Of a stretch of 64,000 nucleotides of DNA, positions 11,940-27,000 are shown one piece after another; within the stretch, counting starts at the first letter, position 1, and each line of letters starts with the position of its first letter. Source of the stretch: Acholoe squamosa (Eukaryota > Annelida > Polychaeta > Phyllodocida > Polynoidae); assembly GCA_949317995.1 (NCBI GenBank), contig OX439036.1:22914854-22978853 (forward strand), written 5' to 3'. Below the pieces are notes generated by a model. That model did no database searches. It was given only the letters and a program-made list of their open reading frames with translations, and was not told where the DNA came from. A program made the position numbers and the translations under genes.

Positions 11940-12096
11940 TCACGTGTTGGGTAGGAAGGACTCAGGGTTAGTATTCATGTCCACGCTAGTCTCCATATTC
12001 TCAATGTCTGTGGAGATATCGTTAAGTATCCGGTCGAACTCGTCGACCATGTAGGGGCTGTGGTTGCTGAAGGTAGAGGCCCCGCTCAGCGTGCGC
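11940..12096 (-). CDS. CCM2: CCM2 last coding exon (C-terminal helix and stop)
   Basis: Acceptor CTGTTGCAG, entering in phase 2. Begins RRTLSGAST (human RRALSTTSS) and carries DEFDRILNDISTDIENMETS (human [20 protein letters not shown]), then ends NPESFLPNT with TGA at 11942-11940. The acidic helix is the part of mammalian CCM2 that binds the MEKK3 N-terminus. Confidence 0.95.
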
Positions 12097-15000
12097 CTGC
12101 AACAGACAGAACGGACGCAAACTCAGGGATAAGACTACAGAAGGTACTACACAGGAGGGAATGGTTGTTAATTATTCAGTTTTTATGTAAGGTAAAGAAT
12201 GTGTTTATTTTGGAAACTGAAATTGGTTAGCATCAAGATATGTTAGATTCGTATAATGATTACCATAATCTCCCGTGTATAAGGCGCACCTCGCGTATAA
12301 GGCACACCCTGAGTTGAGGAGAATGCTATAAGGCCCGCCTAGGTCTTGATTTTTGAGGGTTTAGTACTTTTCTTTAGTTAAATTACCCCGCCTATAAGAC
12401 GCACCCCCTCCTCTGGGAGCTTCTATAAGGTGCAGTAGGGCTTTGATTCACGTATAAGACGCGCCTTATACATGGGAGATTACGGTATATGTTTGGAAAA
12501 TGAAAAATCTGGACATGAGATACTGGGTTTAACTTAACATTTATTTACACTCTACTAACAAAGTAGTGTTAAGTATTTAAGAAGAAGTAAAATTGTCAGT
12601 GATAAAGGCATGGGTCTGTTTGATAAGTTTCAGAGCCCAGGACCATACTGTTAATGGATCTATTTGGGTAGACTTCAACAAACACTTCTCTTTTCAGGGA
12701 AGTGGGTTAATGGATGTGGTAGTGCGTTCCTTAAGTAACTAGGTATTATACACCTTGCTATTACTTAACAAACCAACACCTTACAACAAAAGCTTTGACG
12801 CGATATAGAAGACAAATCCTTACTGGGCAAAAAAGGATTGGTCATTTCTATCAATCCATTTTTACTGCGAGCTCCTAAGAATCTCACACCCTTGCCACTC
12901 CTATGGAAGTTTTCTCTGTATAATCAATGAATTCAATATCATCGAATATTCTAAAGTAGTTATTCTATCTTATCTAACACGGCATCCGAAGCTGATAGGG
13001 GATTTGCTGGGGAAATGTCCACTGATGCGCTTAAGATATGAAAAAGCAGTTTTTCTGCTATATCTGATTTTCAGATATATTTAGGGCCTGAATTATTTGA
13101 ACTACCATACACAGCTTCCTCAGTGAAATTGCATACCAATACTTTTTTTAGAACAGACTTTAAACTTTATTTGGTCTAGATTTTTCATCATGTATACATA
13201 GGCACACTTGTAAGTCATACATATATTCATACAATACGAAGCCTATCATACACTTGTTTTATATCTAGAGGTTCCTGATATCTCCTGTTACATGTATCAA
13301 GATCTGGTCTAAACTTGGACTTCATTTTGAGCTTCTTCGAACTTTTTCATGAAAGTTAGTCTATGTAGGGTCCTAGAGCTCACTTCAATCAAGCTTTATA
13401 TACGTATCTCCATGGCAAGCTTTCATGAAAAATCTCCGAATTGACATTCAACTGGACGCATCAGTGGAGCAGGGATTTTAACTTATTTGAATTTAGTACT
13501 AACCGTGTTATACGAAAATATTTTAAAATATAGTTGGATGTTCCAAAGCTATATCAACATCGTTTTTTTCAGTCATACCTTTTAAAATTTCTGAGAGTTA
13601 GACCATGTATGTCTATGTGCCAAACTAGGCGAGTACCTATCGGCAAAATGACAATGTTAGTATCTTTTAAGCTAGGGAAGATACATAATCTACATAGTAA
13701 GGCCAAACCAAAGTAAAACATTGGTCTATGGATTTCCCGCTCCTAATTTTCCTATATGGAAATTTTATTTTTAATTGAAAAAAACTTTGTCTATGGATTC
13801 CGCCCGCATCTTTTTCTGGAAAATTGATTTTTTTTTTGTTTTTTTTTTTGCAAAGTCCTTACAGTGTCAACCAATAAAGATACAGCAACAGCAGACCACT
13901 CATTGGATAGGTAGAGGTCTCTAGATTTGAACATTTCAGTGTCTATTCTGCATTTAGCAACTAAAATACTAAATTTGAGAAAAGGAGCAAAAAAAAAAAA
14001 AAAAAAAATCGCCCTCTTCACATCTTTGATATTGAAAATCCATAGACAAATAAATTTTTTTAGAAAAATAAAATAAAAATTTCGCCCTCCCGCTCCAGTT
14101 TTCAAAATGAAAATCCATAGACCAATTATTTTATTTGGTGTGGCCTAAGTAGTAAAGGTACAGAATAGATCTTTTTAGAGTTGAAATAGACAGATTCTAC
14201 GTTTCTGGTAATAATGCCAGAAAGCCACTTTAATAGATATGTAATATAGGGACTGAGTTGGTCCATTTTGGCTGTTGTTCATGTCGGCAAATCATTAAAA
14301 TCATCTTTAGAATTTATATTTATAAGTGTTTGACATTTCTTTTTCTTTTAATCGTTCTTCTATAATCGAGAAGATATTTTTTTCCATATCTTATTGAACA
14401 AAAACAGCATTATATTCACACGTTTTTTTAAGATAGTTAATAGCTAGATGAAGCATTTGTGATCGTAATAATGCATGATTTAATACTTGATATTCAACAT
14501 ACTTACATTTTGCTGAGTTTACTATCGGTATAACTGATACTTTGTGGTTGATATGATGTTCAGTCAGTGAAGTGCTAATGAACCATTTTATCTTGTAAAA
14601 TTATGATAAACAAATAAAACATTCAAATAGTAATGGTCATTAATCTCCTTGTGCGAGTTCACTTACCTAAATCTCGAACTGTGGGAGTGATTTTCACTCC
14701 AGTTACTACTTTGACCGAGTCCCACATTTTCTAGGAATGTTTCAAAGGCACCAAAGTCTTCGTCTGGTATAAACGGCCGCATACCTGGTGTGATAAAACA
14801 TAGTGTTATTTCTTAATTAATTTGTATGTTACCAGTAAAGAAAAACAGTATGGTTTAAATTAAAAACAAGACTGAAAATAATTGATGAGTTGTCTTGATG
14901 TTAGACACGTATATTTCTATTAAGAAAAGGAACTAGAAAGGGATCGTCTTCTAATGTCTACCTGACATAGATTCATTCTAGATCTCGTTCTTGACGCTTT

Positions 15001-18000
15001 ACAGTCGCCAAATACATTTATCTTTTTAATAGATTACAAGTGATAACTTATCCCTACCAGCCAGTAGGTACTTCCGAGACGGCCCATACAGTTCAAGCAC
15101 CTTCTCACAGAACTCTGCACATGGCATGCGGTTTGTACGCCAGTCCTTCAGTAGAACTGCAAACCTACGTAGCTCTCCAGGGTCCAACTTAGTGTGCAAC
15201 TGAAATGGAAGGGAAAATTTGAACAATAAATTAGATTTTGTTATTTACAATCTACAGGAAGACAAACGGTGAAATAAAAAAATCAACTGCCAAAATATAT
15301 ATATAAAAAAAAGTAACGAAAGTTGTTTTTTTTTAGTTCAAAGCTGATGTTTTAAAAGGTGGAGAATCACCAAAAAAGACACCAATGACCCAAGGGCCAA
15401 TTAGTATGAAAACTTTTCTCCCTGTATTATAAAGAGTTTTGACATTTTCAGTCATAGTCAACCACTGTGAATACATCCTAGCCCCTCAACCCTGGCGAAG
15501 CTGACACACCTGATGACCAACTGGTGACTGTGGCGAAGTGTGCTTTGACCATACACACAGTCAGATAGCATGGGATGGCTGCTTTCACAACCTTTTCTCA
15601 GAGTCTCCAGTGATCCATCTAAGCCTTTTCCCCTTCCGGCTAGGATCACCTTCATCAACATCTGATATCTCTTTACCAGTCGCAAGTGCACAACATCTAC
15701 GGGCAGAAGCGGATCAGTGCAAGTCTCCTAGAAGACCAGAACACTGAAGATTCACTGCAGTCTGTCTACTGACACTTACAGACGTGATCAATGTCATGAA
15801 ATTCCTTTGGGAAGTGGTGGCTCTAGAGAGATTTGAACCCTGGACCTCTCACACACTTTCCAGCCCACTAACCCACTGAGCTAATGAGGCAAGCTTAAAC
15901 TGGATGGTGGTTTCCAACTCTATATAGGATATGAGCCAATTAACTTGTGTGTGACATGAGTGTTAAGAGATGGGAAGAATACCCTTGTGACCCATCCATC
16001 ATGGTGACCCACTGTGACTCATCATGGAAACCATGATGATGACCATGACCCCATGTTCCATCCATCCATCTTGATTTGATATCAGTGGACAAGTTCCCTA
16101 GTGACTCAATCCTGCTGTTCTAATCTACAGGTTAAGGTAAAGTGAAGCGCAGACATAGGTGTAGTACAGAAACTTTATCCTTAGAATGCTTACTTTATCG
16201 CTCATAGTCCCCAATGTGTTATGTGTTTAGCTTGGATGCTGTACACATTGCCTGCTGAAAAAAGTGTCTTAATAGGTGATTACCCAAAGGACTCCATGTG
16301 CTAATTTCATCGTCAAAATCTATCTGACCCATAGACCCAATGGTTAAAGGACTTGTAGTCAGTATAGCTCCCAAAAACATGATGTAAGTACAACAGAGAA
16401 AGACATCACTCACCATAAAGGACAAAATGTAGTTTTTTTATTTGGGGGTGGGGAGTGAAAAGGGATAGTGAAGAACAGGGGTTGAATAGGAACGGACCCC
16501 TGATAATCCTGGGACCTTGAGAAGCATTACATTAGTGTGGTGTAAAGACCTTTCAATCTCTTTAAAACAGCACAATACATACTCTTTTAATATTACAAAT
16601 ACTAGGGTGGCTGGAGGGTCAGGCTGATTCTCCCTCTCCTATCTGACACTATAGCAAACAACACTTTTCTAGAAGGCTCCCATTCTGAATAGGGGCAATG
16701 TGGAGATGTCTAATAACTTGATAAAAGATGATCTTGGATGGGGGCATCCCCTATATCAAGGATTAGGCTAAATTCATACACTTTCTTGGGGAAATCTATT
16801 GAAAAACTTCAAGGTACATGCCTGTTTCACCTTTGCGTCAGTTCTATTCATGCCTTCTTGTTTAACCTGACCCTTGGGAGATCGACCACCATTTGACGGC
16901 AAATCAACATTTTTTTTTTTCTTTTTAAATATATCTACTCTCTTCAGGCTATCCTCCCAATATTTTTATTTCCACCTATACAAATTATTTCTGTTGAAAA
17001 TAAGCACTTCAAAAAAGCCCTTTTTAGGTCAAGGGTCATTAACAAAAAAAAATGAAGTGGGAAAAAACAAAACTGCTACAAATAGCTCTAAACTAGAAGA
17101 ACATGATGGTTTTGGAGTCATTATGATATAGGCAGGAGTCAGAGGTCGTCAGGGCATCTTCTAGAGGTCATTTACCAGGTCCCAGGCCCTTATTATTGGC
17201 TTTAGGTCCAGAGAATGGTCACTAGAGAACACTTCCTGCATTGACCTATAGAGAGTATTGTGCATGATATGTAGTTCATACAATAGGCACTAGGGACAGT
17301 TAAGTGCCATTGATGAGAATATCACAGTATAGCTCCAGGAGAGGGGTGTTCAGAATCTGTCAGAAAGAATACAATGGTGGGATATGCCCTATCTGCCATA
17401 ATCAATTACCTATAAAGTGTAGGTACACACCAATGTGATTTTGTTGAATGCGTGTTTCAAGGCTTTCAATGCATATATGATACACATGTGTACGATATGT
17501 ATATAAAAAAATCCTCCGGCCACCCTACAAATACTGTGTGCGGTGCACTCTTATAATAACATGGAGCATAATTACATATAACACCAGAAAAAAAGTATAA
17601 TGTGGTGTCAGCCTGCACCATGGTGCCGTGTCTTTATGAATGCTAATTAAACACCATGACCCATCTGCCTACCTCAGGTTCCTACATCACCAGAACGTCC
17701 ATGACCTAGTTGGAACTGTTTGCTTTAGTAGACAAACATTGACTTCTTATACACTTTATGTAGTCTACAATTACTTTTTGGTTGACATCATATTTACACC
17801 CAAACAGTGTGACAGAAGGATAGACTTGACCTAGTAGAGAACCAAGATCATGGTTATCTGCAGGCTTAATCTAAGAGGGAAGTCGTTATGGCCCATTTGG
17901 TGGCACCACTGACAAAAATTCTTATCTTATCTTAAATCAATATTGACAGAGGTGACATTTTCTCTGTAAACTTTATAAAACAATCACTTAGGCTAATCTT

Positions 18001-21000
18001 AAGTACTCAAAAGGCACCATAAACCATATAGCCATTGATTTCATATAGATTGAACATGATGAGTATGTGTTAGAGATATTAGTTAGTCCCTTTTTCAATT
18101 TTCTTTGATAAGGATAAGATATATCTTGTCTACACAAAAAAAAAATATAGGACAGCATTTTGCAATGCAAGTAACTCGAAAGGGCACCTAATCTCTTCTT
18201 TTAGGCCCCTTCTGATACTAACCTCATGTTTTCTTTGAGCATTATCACTGTCAATGGTCTAAGCCTATGGAGAATGCATCCATTATCGCTTGTATGTTTC
18301 ATTGGCAAATAACTCCTCTCCTGGCCAGTTAAGCATTGCACAATACCAGCAGGTCTTGAATAATGATCCATATTAACCATAAAAACGCATGAGACAGTGT
18401 AATTCTCCTCCATTTTGTTATAATCCATCAGTTTGCATGGCACTGTGAGTCGATCGTCTCGCTGTCCGCCATTTTGGATTTTGATGTTCTGTGTGCATAC
18501 GTGACCCCTCCTTGCCGGAAGTAGCATTTTCGACGGAGAAATGGTATATTCTATCGATTTAACTTGAAATCAATGGCTTTTTGAACATAATCCATGTATC
18601 TTTGGCAATATCAATCGAATTGAATCGAATATACCCTATCTTTTTACTGTTATAGCCCCACAAGTTTATCGTCTCGCTGTCTGCCATGTTGGATTTTGGT
18701 TCTATCTGCGCATGCCCAACCCAATTTCCATGGGTATTTGGGTCAATTTGCACGATCACGGCTTTGTGATGTGAATTAACGACAGGGCGAACACGTAATT
18801 ATTTTATCTTTTTAATAATACATATCAATTCAAATCATATCCTTTGTCAATTCTTTATCATATTACTATATAATAACACTGAATAATTGAAAAAAAATAG
18901 TAACGACGACTATTACGACAATAGAGACGCGCAGACGGATCAAATTACGGCAAATTCATCAACATTCATCAATTATTTGCACCACTCCGGACCAAAAACG
19001 CGGGAACGTTGAATCTATCTGCACCTCTTATGGGATTTAACATAGACCGGAAAAGCGTCGTAGTTTTTCTCTGTTAAGGGGCACTGAATGGATCAATTTT
19101 TTACCCGACGCTTATAACTCTTTCGAGTTAAAAAAGAGATCAACTTAAAGTGAAAATCTAGGAGAAGTCTTATTACCTTTTTGACATAGTCATTGCGCTG
19201 CTCCTCTGCAGCGGCGCTTTGGTCGCTCTCACTTGGAGTGGCACTGCTCGGCCGGCGAGAGGGCGGATGGGAACGTGACTCATTGGACGTCGATATCGTG
19301 CCCGCCTGCTGGTCCAGATCTAGCCGCGACTGTGTAAATCTGCATTATAAAAATTTAGCTACTTAGTAACATAATCCAGATGAGAAAGATTAAAGCAACT
19401 AAAAGATTTGACGTGTGCTATAGAACACTTATGGCCCAGGTTACCTACCATATGAGACTTGTCACTATAGTGACAGTGTCCGAGTCGTCAATGCTTAAGG
19501 CTATGGAGAATGCACCCATTATTGCTCACATTTTTTATTGGCGAATAACTCCTCTCCTGGCGAGTTAAGCATTACACAATATCAGCAGGTGTTGAATAAG
19601 GATCCATATTAACCATAAAAAGGCATGAGACACTGTAATTCTCCTCCATTTTGTTATAATCAAGCAGTTTCGATGACACCGTTAGTCGATCGTCTAGCTG
19701 TCCACCATTTTAGATTTTGATGTTCTGTGCACATGCGCGACCCGTTCCTTGCCGGAAGTCGCATTTTCGACGGAGAAATGATAGATTCTATCGATTTAAC
19801 TTGAAATTAATGGCTTTTTGAATATAATCTATGCATCTTTGGCAATATCAATCGAATTGAATCAAATACATCCCCTCAATTTACTGTTAAACGAAAAATA
19901 AAAAAGCTTACGATGGACCACTCTGTGAGCATGTCTGAACTCGCCTTGCCGGAAATGCGATAGCTATAACATGGAGGTCGTATTAACACATTTGCTACAT
20001 GAATGGTCTTAACCGGTCCTACACGAAAATTAAATCATCTTTTTTGGAAACCATCGCATGGTCTTCAACTTACCTGCTGAAAAAAAGCTTCTTAATTGTA
20101 CAATTCCCATAGGAGCCCATGTGCTATGTCTATCGCGAAAATCTATCGCACAATGCTATCCTATGGAGCCTCGTTTTCATGAGAAAGTAAGTCAAACATG
20201 TCAGGTTTTTTCTGCAGCCTTTTTCAAAGAAAAAAAAATTCTTTTTTGGGAATTGTGCATGTACAATGAAAGACTAGATCCTAAAGAACATGTTTCCATG
20301 ATTTTATGTTTAATTAACCCCCAATTTTGATGAACAATTCCCATCTAAAGTTCCAATTCATGATTGTCAGTTTTTGACTGAAAAAGCACCGCCAATGAAA
20401 CTGCCTTTGGGACCAGACAAGGAAAAGAACCGTTGCTATTCTTTAAGAAAAGTAGGTTAAAGGCTATTTCTGGTGAGACTAAGGGGACCTAGGGTAACTT
20501 GGTTGACACAATAATAATGAAAAATCAATTGAAAAAACTTTTAAGATGTTACTTACATTGTCATGTCATGAACTTGCCTTGGCGCCGTTGGCGTGGACAT
20601 ATTGGAGTGATCTGAAAAGCAAAAATACACTTAATGAATAAACTATGTCTCAGAAATTGCTTGCTGCCTCAAGATACCATTGAACCTTTGTTGAAACAAA
20701 CAGCATTTGTACAATTTTTAGTCTGTAATTGAACAGCCATATGTTAGTTAATTAAGCACATGTGGACCGTTGGTTAACTAACCCTGAGTAAGATCTATGA
20801 AAAGAGACTATATGCTAGATAGAACCAAGGAGGATACCTAAATCTCTATGGATTAAAATACCTATCCCCAAAAACATGGTGCTCTAGTTAAACTCCGACT
20901 TATACCTCTAATACGAAGTGTGCTCGTTTTACACACATATAGGGAGCCCAAGTCTCGCGATAAACTATTTTAGATTTGGAACTAAAATGACCAATATTTG

Positions 21001-24000
21001 AATTGACCTGAAGGCCCACCATATATGAAATTTTAAGGCTCAACTCTCATTCTTAAAAAAATTATGCTAGGCCTAAAATATTCCCCTATCCTTCAAGCCT
21101 GTGGGTGATAATATGCTGAGCTCAGAATCCGCCCGCACGTGACGTGACTTCGCCTCCCTATAGCATTCCAGTTACAGACAATTAATGTTGAACACACAGA
21201 TAGTACATAGTTAGTAAATGGGTTATATGAGTGTCATACTTAGATATTTTAGTATCTGTAGTAGTAACCAACTAATGACGTCATGCTGGAGGAGGGCGAG
21301 TTCAGACCTGGCATGACGGGATTGAATTCTCCATACACCTTCAGCATTGTAAAATTGGCAACAAAAAAAAATGATGAGGGGGGAGGGGTCAAAATAGTCA
21401 AATTTGGCATGACGTCATTTTCGGATGGTCCCAAGGTTGACCAAGTTGTTTATAGTGTGAATCAGTTATCTAAACCATGCGGTGAATGGGTATGAACAAT
21501 TTTTTTTTTAATTTATCAGAAAACCCTCCACCTCGCCATGCCCACAATACTGTACACGTACCCTGGGTTTAACAAATCTATATTAGCAGTAATGCCTATA
21601 GTTTATAAAATCTTTATTAGTCTTCTGATGGTGTACATTGTGAACTATCATGATGAATCTAGTATTCCTGTATTCATTATCGACGAAAAAGTCACTCATG
21701 CTTGAAGAAAAACTATTGATCTTCGTTAGATAACAGGGCTACAACATGCAGAATATAAACTTTTATGGGACTCCATGGATGTATAATATACTGGATTTAA
21801 AAAGCACACATATTTTGGTATCAGTTACAAGAAATCCTTGAATATTTTGGATGTTAGGAATACCTGAACCCTTGACAATATTCCCCGAATACTAGTACCA
21901 ACCATGTTTAATAGTGTGTGATCAGAGTATTATAGCCTGGTAACACTGAACAAAGACGAATACCTCAAGTTACAAACTACTGGGCTAAACATATCATTGT
22001 ACTTCAAGTCTGTGTCCAGTGTGGTCAGGCTTTAATACTCCCATGAAATGAAAAGGAAATGGTGAACTAAGGGTAAAAAAGAGGCATAGCGCTGTGTTAG
22101 CGGCTTCCCAAGGCACATAAAGATAGTCAAGGCTTACATATAGGGCCATAGGTGGCCTCCTCAACGGCCCGCAACACATCACGATACTGCTGGGGACCCG
22201 GACGCGGAGGGGTAGCCCCCGACGAAGAAGAGGATGTGACTGCATTGAGGTCATTCAATATTACTGAATCAGACTTGACCTAAAGTAGCCCTATCACCAA
22301 TATCCATACGCCAATTTACTGAATTATGGTAATTTCCCAAACAGATAATTTTCTCCCGATCAGATTTAATGTCCAACAACCCCTACCTCGCCCTTTCCGA
22401 GGCATGGGAGAACATGTCTATAGTGGCTACTGGGCTTCCATTTGATAATTATAAGGGATTACTTCTTTAGGGGACAGGAGGTCAGGTAATCACTTGGGCA
22501 ATTCAAATGTCAGAAGGATTGACTTATACACAAACTTTTAAAGGTTCTCACTTTATCTAGCCAGCGTTGGCAGCAACAGAAAAGTTCAGAAGAAGATAGG
22601 AAAAGTAATTTCTAACCGGCACTACATTTTCCAATCGAATTCTACGCAAACATTCATTAATTTCTCTAGAGCGTAAAAAGCCATATGAGCTGCTCACCAC
22701 TCCTTGTTGCACTCGATGAGCTGATAGAAGTCATGTTGTGCGCATGGGTGCCCTCAATGATTTTGGTATCCAGGTACTGCCTCGTGGCCTCTGCGTACAC
22801 TAACTGGAAGCACTGGTCAACGAGGGCACACAACTCCTCAGCTGAAGTCTGACAACATTATACAAGGTATCAGATTAGAGCAAGGGTGAACAATAACATT
22901 ATGATCTGTGGACCACCACAGCCCACTATTAACTCGATGTAGCTAAAACGTATACAGGCCAAGTTAACTTTTCCAGTGTTTCTTTTTTCTTTTAGGAAAA
23001 GATCACTGTCCTGGGCCAATCACATATTACGGGACAGTGATAGGATCGACCTCTTTCAGAGTGATCCATTAAACTCATGAAATCGACATCTTTTTTAATA
23101 GCCATTATGCCAAAGTCCAAGCATCATAATTTATCCACTTACCTGTTTATCACAATATAGGACTGCTAATTGGCATACACTTTCCGCAACCCTGTCAGGG
23201 TCACCTGTACAAAGAGAAAATGTAACACTCAGTTAATCAGTGCATAGCGCCAAATGTGATTGGAATAGCACTAAACACACATAGTACAACGATATATTAA
23301 GGCCATGCCAACCAACACTAATCCGATGAGTTTTCCAATAGTAAAACATGTCGGATTAGAAATCAGACCAATAGAATACCCCATCTAGGCAAGAAATCTG
23401 CAACGAAGGAGAAGTACTGAACATTTACTGTTATGTTTATTCGAAGCAAATACAAATGGATGATGCATATGTGAATAGAAATATTGGCCCAGATAAGAAT
23501 ACAGAAACTGTCTTCACCATATTTGAGCGCTAGAATATGTTGGTTGTCGTCCCGGATGTAGCACAAGGCAGCAATCTCGTGGATCGGGACGCGCAGGAGC
23601 AGCTCCTATAAAAGTAATATAATATAATAATATTAAATAGTATGTATTACATGTAAAATGTACAAAAATGGTCAACTGGAAACTTGTAGAATGTTCAGTT
23701 CATTTGAAAGGAGAATCTTGCTTAAGCGGGTATTTCAATATAGCTGATTCGGGCCGATGCAGAAATCGGCCCGAAATTGTGCACGAATCAGGTATAGTGG
23801 GCATTAGGGCATTAATGTGCCACCAATAAGGGATAGGGCACCTGTCCCAAGATATCTAAGAGGACAAAGACTATGTCCTGTATACATTAGTAGATATCTC
23901 ACCTCATTGCCGCCCCAGTGGGAAATCTTTACATTGTGTATCGTCACACAGAATATGGCATCGTGCTCGTGCGTCACCCGCCATGGTATCTTCTCCTCCC

Positions 24001-27000
24001 GCTGAAAGCAAGACAGTCATTTACATATAAAAGTTTAACTCTTGGATTTACTAGGGAAGAAAAAATAATGTGGTGTTCTTCCAACCATCTTCTTCTAAGT
24101 CTTTGATCCCTAAATTTGAACTATTTCCTTTGATTGTATACTGTGATAATTCTATTGGCAATGTCTCGGAGAAAACACAAGAATTCATTTGCTCACCATT
24201 TGTCTTTCCTTGCTTGTGATTATGAACCATTTTCATGCACTAAATACCAGATGGACATGTCATTGGACAATAAACCGACATTGGCCTATGACCAACTTTC
24301 GGTACACTTAAAGTTACATCTTTCTGGTAATGAAATGACATTAACTGTTCCATATAATAGATAGACCTTTTAGTCCTTTCTCTGTAGGGAGAGGAAGATA
24401 AAAGGCGTTGTTGGAGAATTTGGTCCAGTGTAGGAAAGGTTGTGATAGGTCAATGCTTTTATTTCAACTAGTGTATTGGTGAAATCCTTCCACTGCACAT
24501 ACCTGACAGCAAATGTGAGGTTTAATATTTGAGAAGGAGGAGAGGGCAGACAAGAGCAATGTTACCCAAAGCCTTTTAGGTCACTGACAAACAACTGGTT
24601 GCTTTCCCCTTTACAAAGTGTTTTGCCACCATGTAAGATTTCTAAAATTATTTTTGTCTGTGTAGAAACTCTCTAGTAAAATTCTAACTTCCTCATAAGC
24701 GGCGTGACATTTTCGTTCTTTTGTTATTACGCTCACGTATATCTGACAACTGTTTCCCTGGTGTAGCCACAAAAGGAACTCCACAAGGCTACACTTTTAG
24801 TAAGAAGTCATGCTGTGCCAAAAAACAAAAGAAAATAGAAAAATGGCCATTTGTCATAACTAACGCACCATAACCACTCTTCCCCTTAACCGTCTTGATA
24901 TGGCATGATGCATCATAGGATCATTCATGCATCATGCTGACCCCGCTGATACATCCCTGGAAGATCGTCATGATGCACTGATGAAGCAAGTTAATCACAA
25001 TCCAATCACTGATGTATCATAATTGCCAATAACCATTTATAAACTGCCTCAATCCTTGAGTTATGTGCCCTTTATTGGTAAAGCACTGAGTTATACTAGC
25101 CTTAATATAAAGAAACGAAAGTGATAGCTCGCTGCAGAAATTATGTCTCTATCGGTAACTTTCACCAGAGTTTCCCACAGTATGTCATGGTTTGATTTTT
25201 ATGTCTAACACTTTCTTGTCGTTCCGCCTTACTCCTTTTATATTCAACATATTCATTCATTTTCTATACCTATATGATTAACTACCTTAAAGGCCCATAA
25301 TTCACAAGGGGACAATAGGAAAAGATTCAAAGATTCAAAGAGTAAGATCTCTAAGAATGCATAGCCTACCTGTAATGCCAGTCATATTTTAAGATTTACA
25401 ATGAATATATTAAGTTAAAAGTTGTAAAGTATTCAAATATTATGATCCCTAAGAAAGCACAGCATAGCTGTGATGCCAGTTGGCAATTAAAGATTAAGAT
25501 TAGTATTTAATGTAAGCATACATTAAAAAAAATACATGTTGATTTATAAAACTTTTTTTGAACAAATTGTTCATTATTACAAGAATGCACCTTTCGTGGG
25601 TGACTTGGATGACACTCTGTATTCCTAATGCATTCATGATGTATTCACAATGTATTCATGATGTGTTCGCAATCTATTCATATATTGCCAATATTTTCAT
25701 TATGTATTTGTAATTTGTTCATAATATATTCGCAATGTATTCATGATGTATTCTGAATGTATTCCTAAAGTATTTATAATGTATTCCTAATGTGTTCCTA
25801 ATGTATTCCTGCTGTATTCCTAATGTATTCATGATAAGTTCACAATCTATTCATGTGTTCGCAATCTATTCATGTATTGCATGTATTTGTAATGCATTGC
25901 TAAGGTATTGGTGATGGGTTTCTAAAGTCATCGTGATTTATTTCTAAGGTGTGCATGATACGTTGTTAACGTATTCGTGATGCATTGCTAAGGTGTTCGT
26001 GATGCGTTGCTAAGGTATTCCTGGTGCGTTGCTAAGGTAATCATGATGTGTTAAGATATTTATTATGTGTTGTTAAGGTATTCTTGATGTGTTGCTAAAG
26101 TGTTCGTGATACAGTGCTAAGCTGTGCGTGATGCATTGCTAAGGTATTCTTGATGCATTGCTAAGGTATTCATGGTGCATTGCTAAGGTATTCATGATGC
26201 GTTGCTAAGGTAATCATGATCTGTTGCTAAGGTATTCATTATGTGTTGCTAAGGTATTCCTGATGTCTTGCTCAGGTGTTCGTGATGTCTTGCTAAGGTG
26301 TTCGTGATGTCTTGCTAAGCTGTTCATGATGTGTTGCTAAGGTATTTGTGGTGAATTGCTAAGGTATTCATGGTGCGTTGCTAAGGTAATCATGATGTGA
26401 TGCTAAGGTATTCATTATGTGTTGCTAAGGTATTCCTGATGTGTTGCTAAGGTGTTCGTGATGCGTTGCTAAGGTAATCCTGGTGCGTTGCTAAGGCAAT
26501 CCTAATGCATTGCTAAGGTATTTGTGATTGGTTGCTAAGCTATTCATGGTGCATTGCTAAGATATTCATGATGCATTGCTAAGGTATTCATGATGTGTTG
26601 CTAAGGTAATCATGATGTGTTGTTGCTAAGGTATATGTGATGTGTTGCTAAGGTATTCATGATGTGTTGCGAAGGTATTCATGATATATTGCTAAGGTCT
26701 TAATGCTGCGATGCTTAGGTATTCATGATGTGTTGCTAAGGTATTCATGATTGGTTGCTAACATTTTCATGATGCGCTGCTAAGTTTTTCATAATGTGTT
26801 GCTAAGGTATTTGTGACATGTTGCTAAGGTATTCATGATGTGCTGCTAGGGCATTCATGATTGGTTGCTTAGGTATTCATAATGCATTGCTAAGGTATTC
26901 ATGATGCATTGCTAAGGTATTCATGATGCATTGCTAAGGTATTCATAATGCATTCCTAATGTATTCATGATGCATTTCTAATGTATTCATGATGTCCCTA

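Noticed and set aside
25617-26995. Possible CRISPR-like array
   Set aside because: Units are contiguous with no unique spacers, and the genome is eukaryotic.
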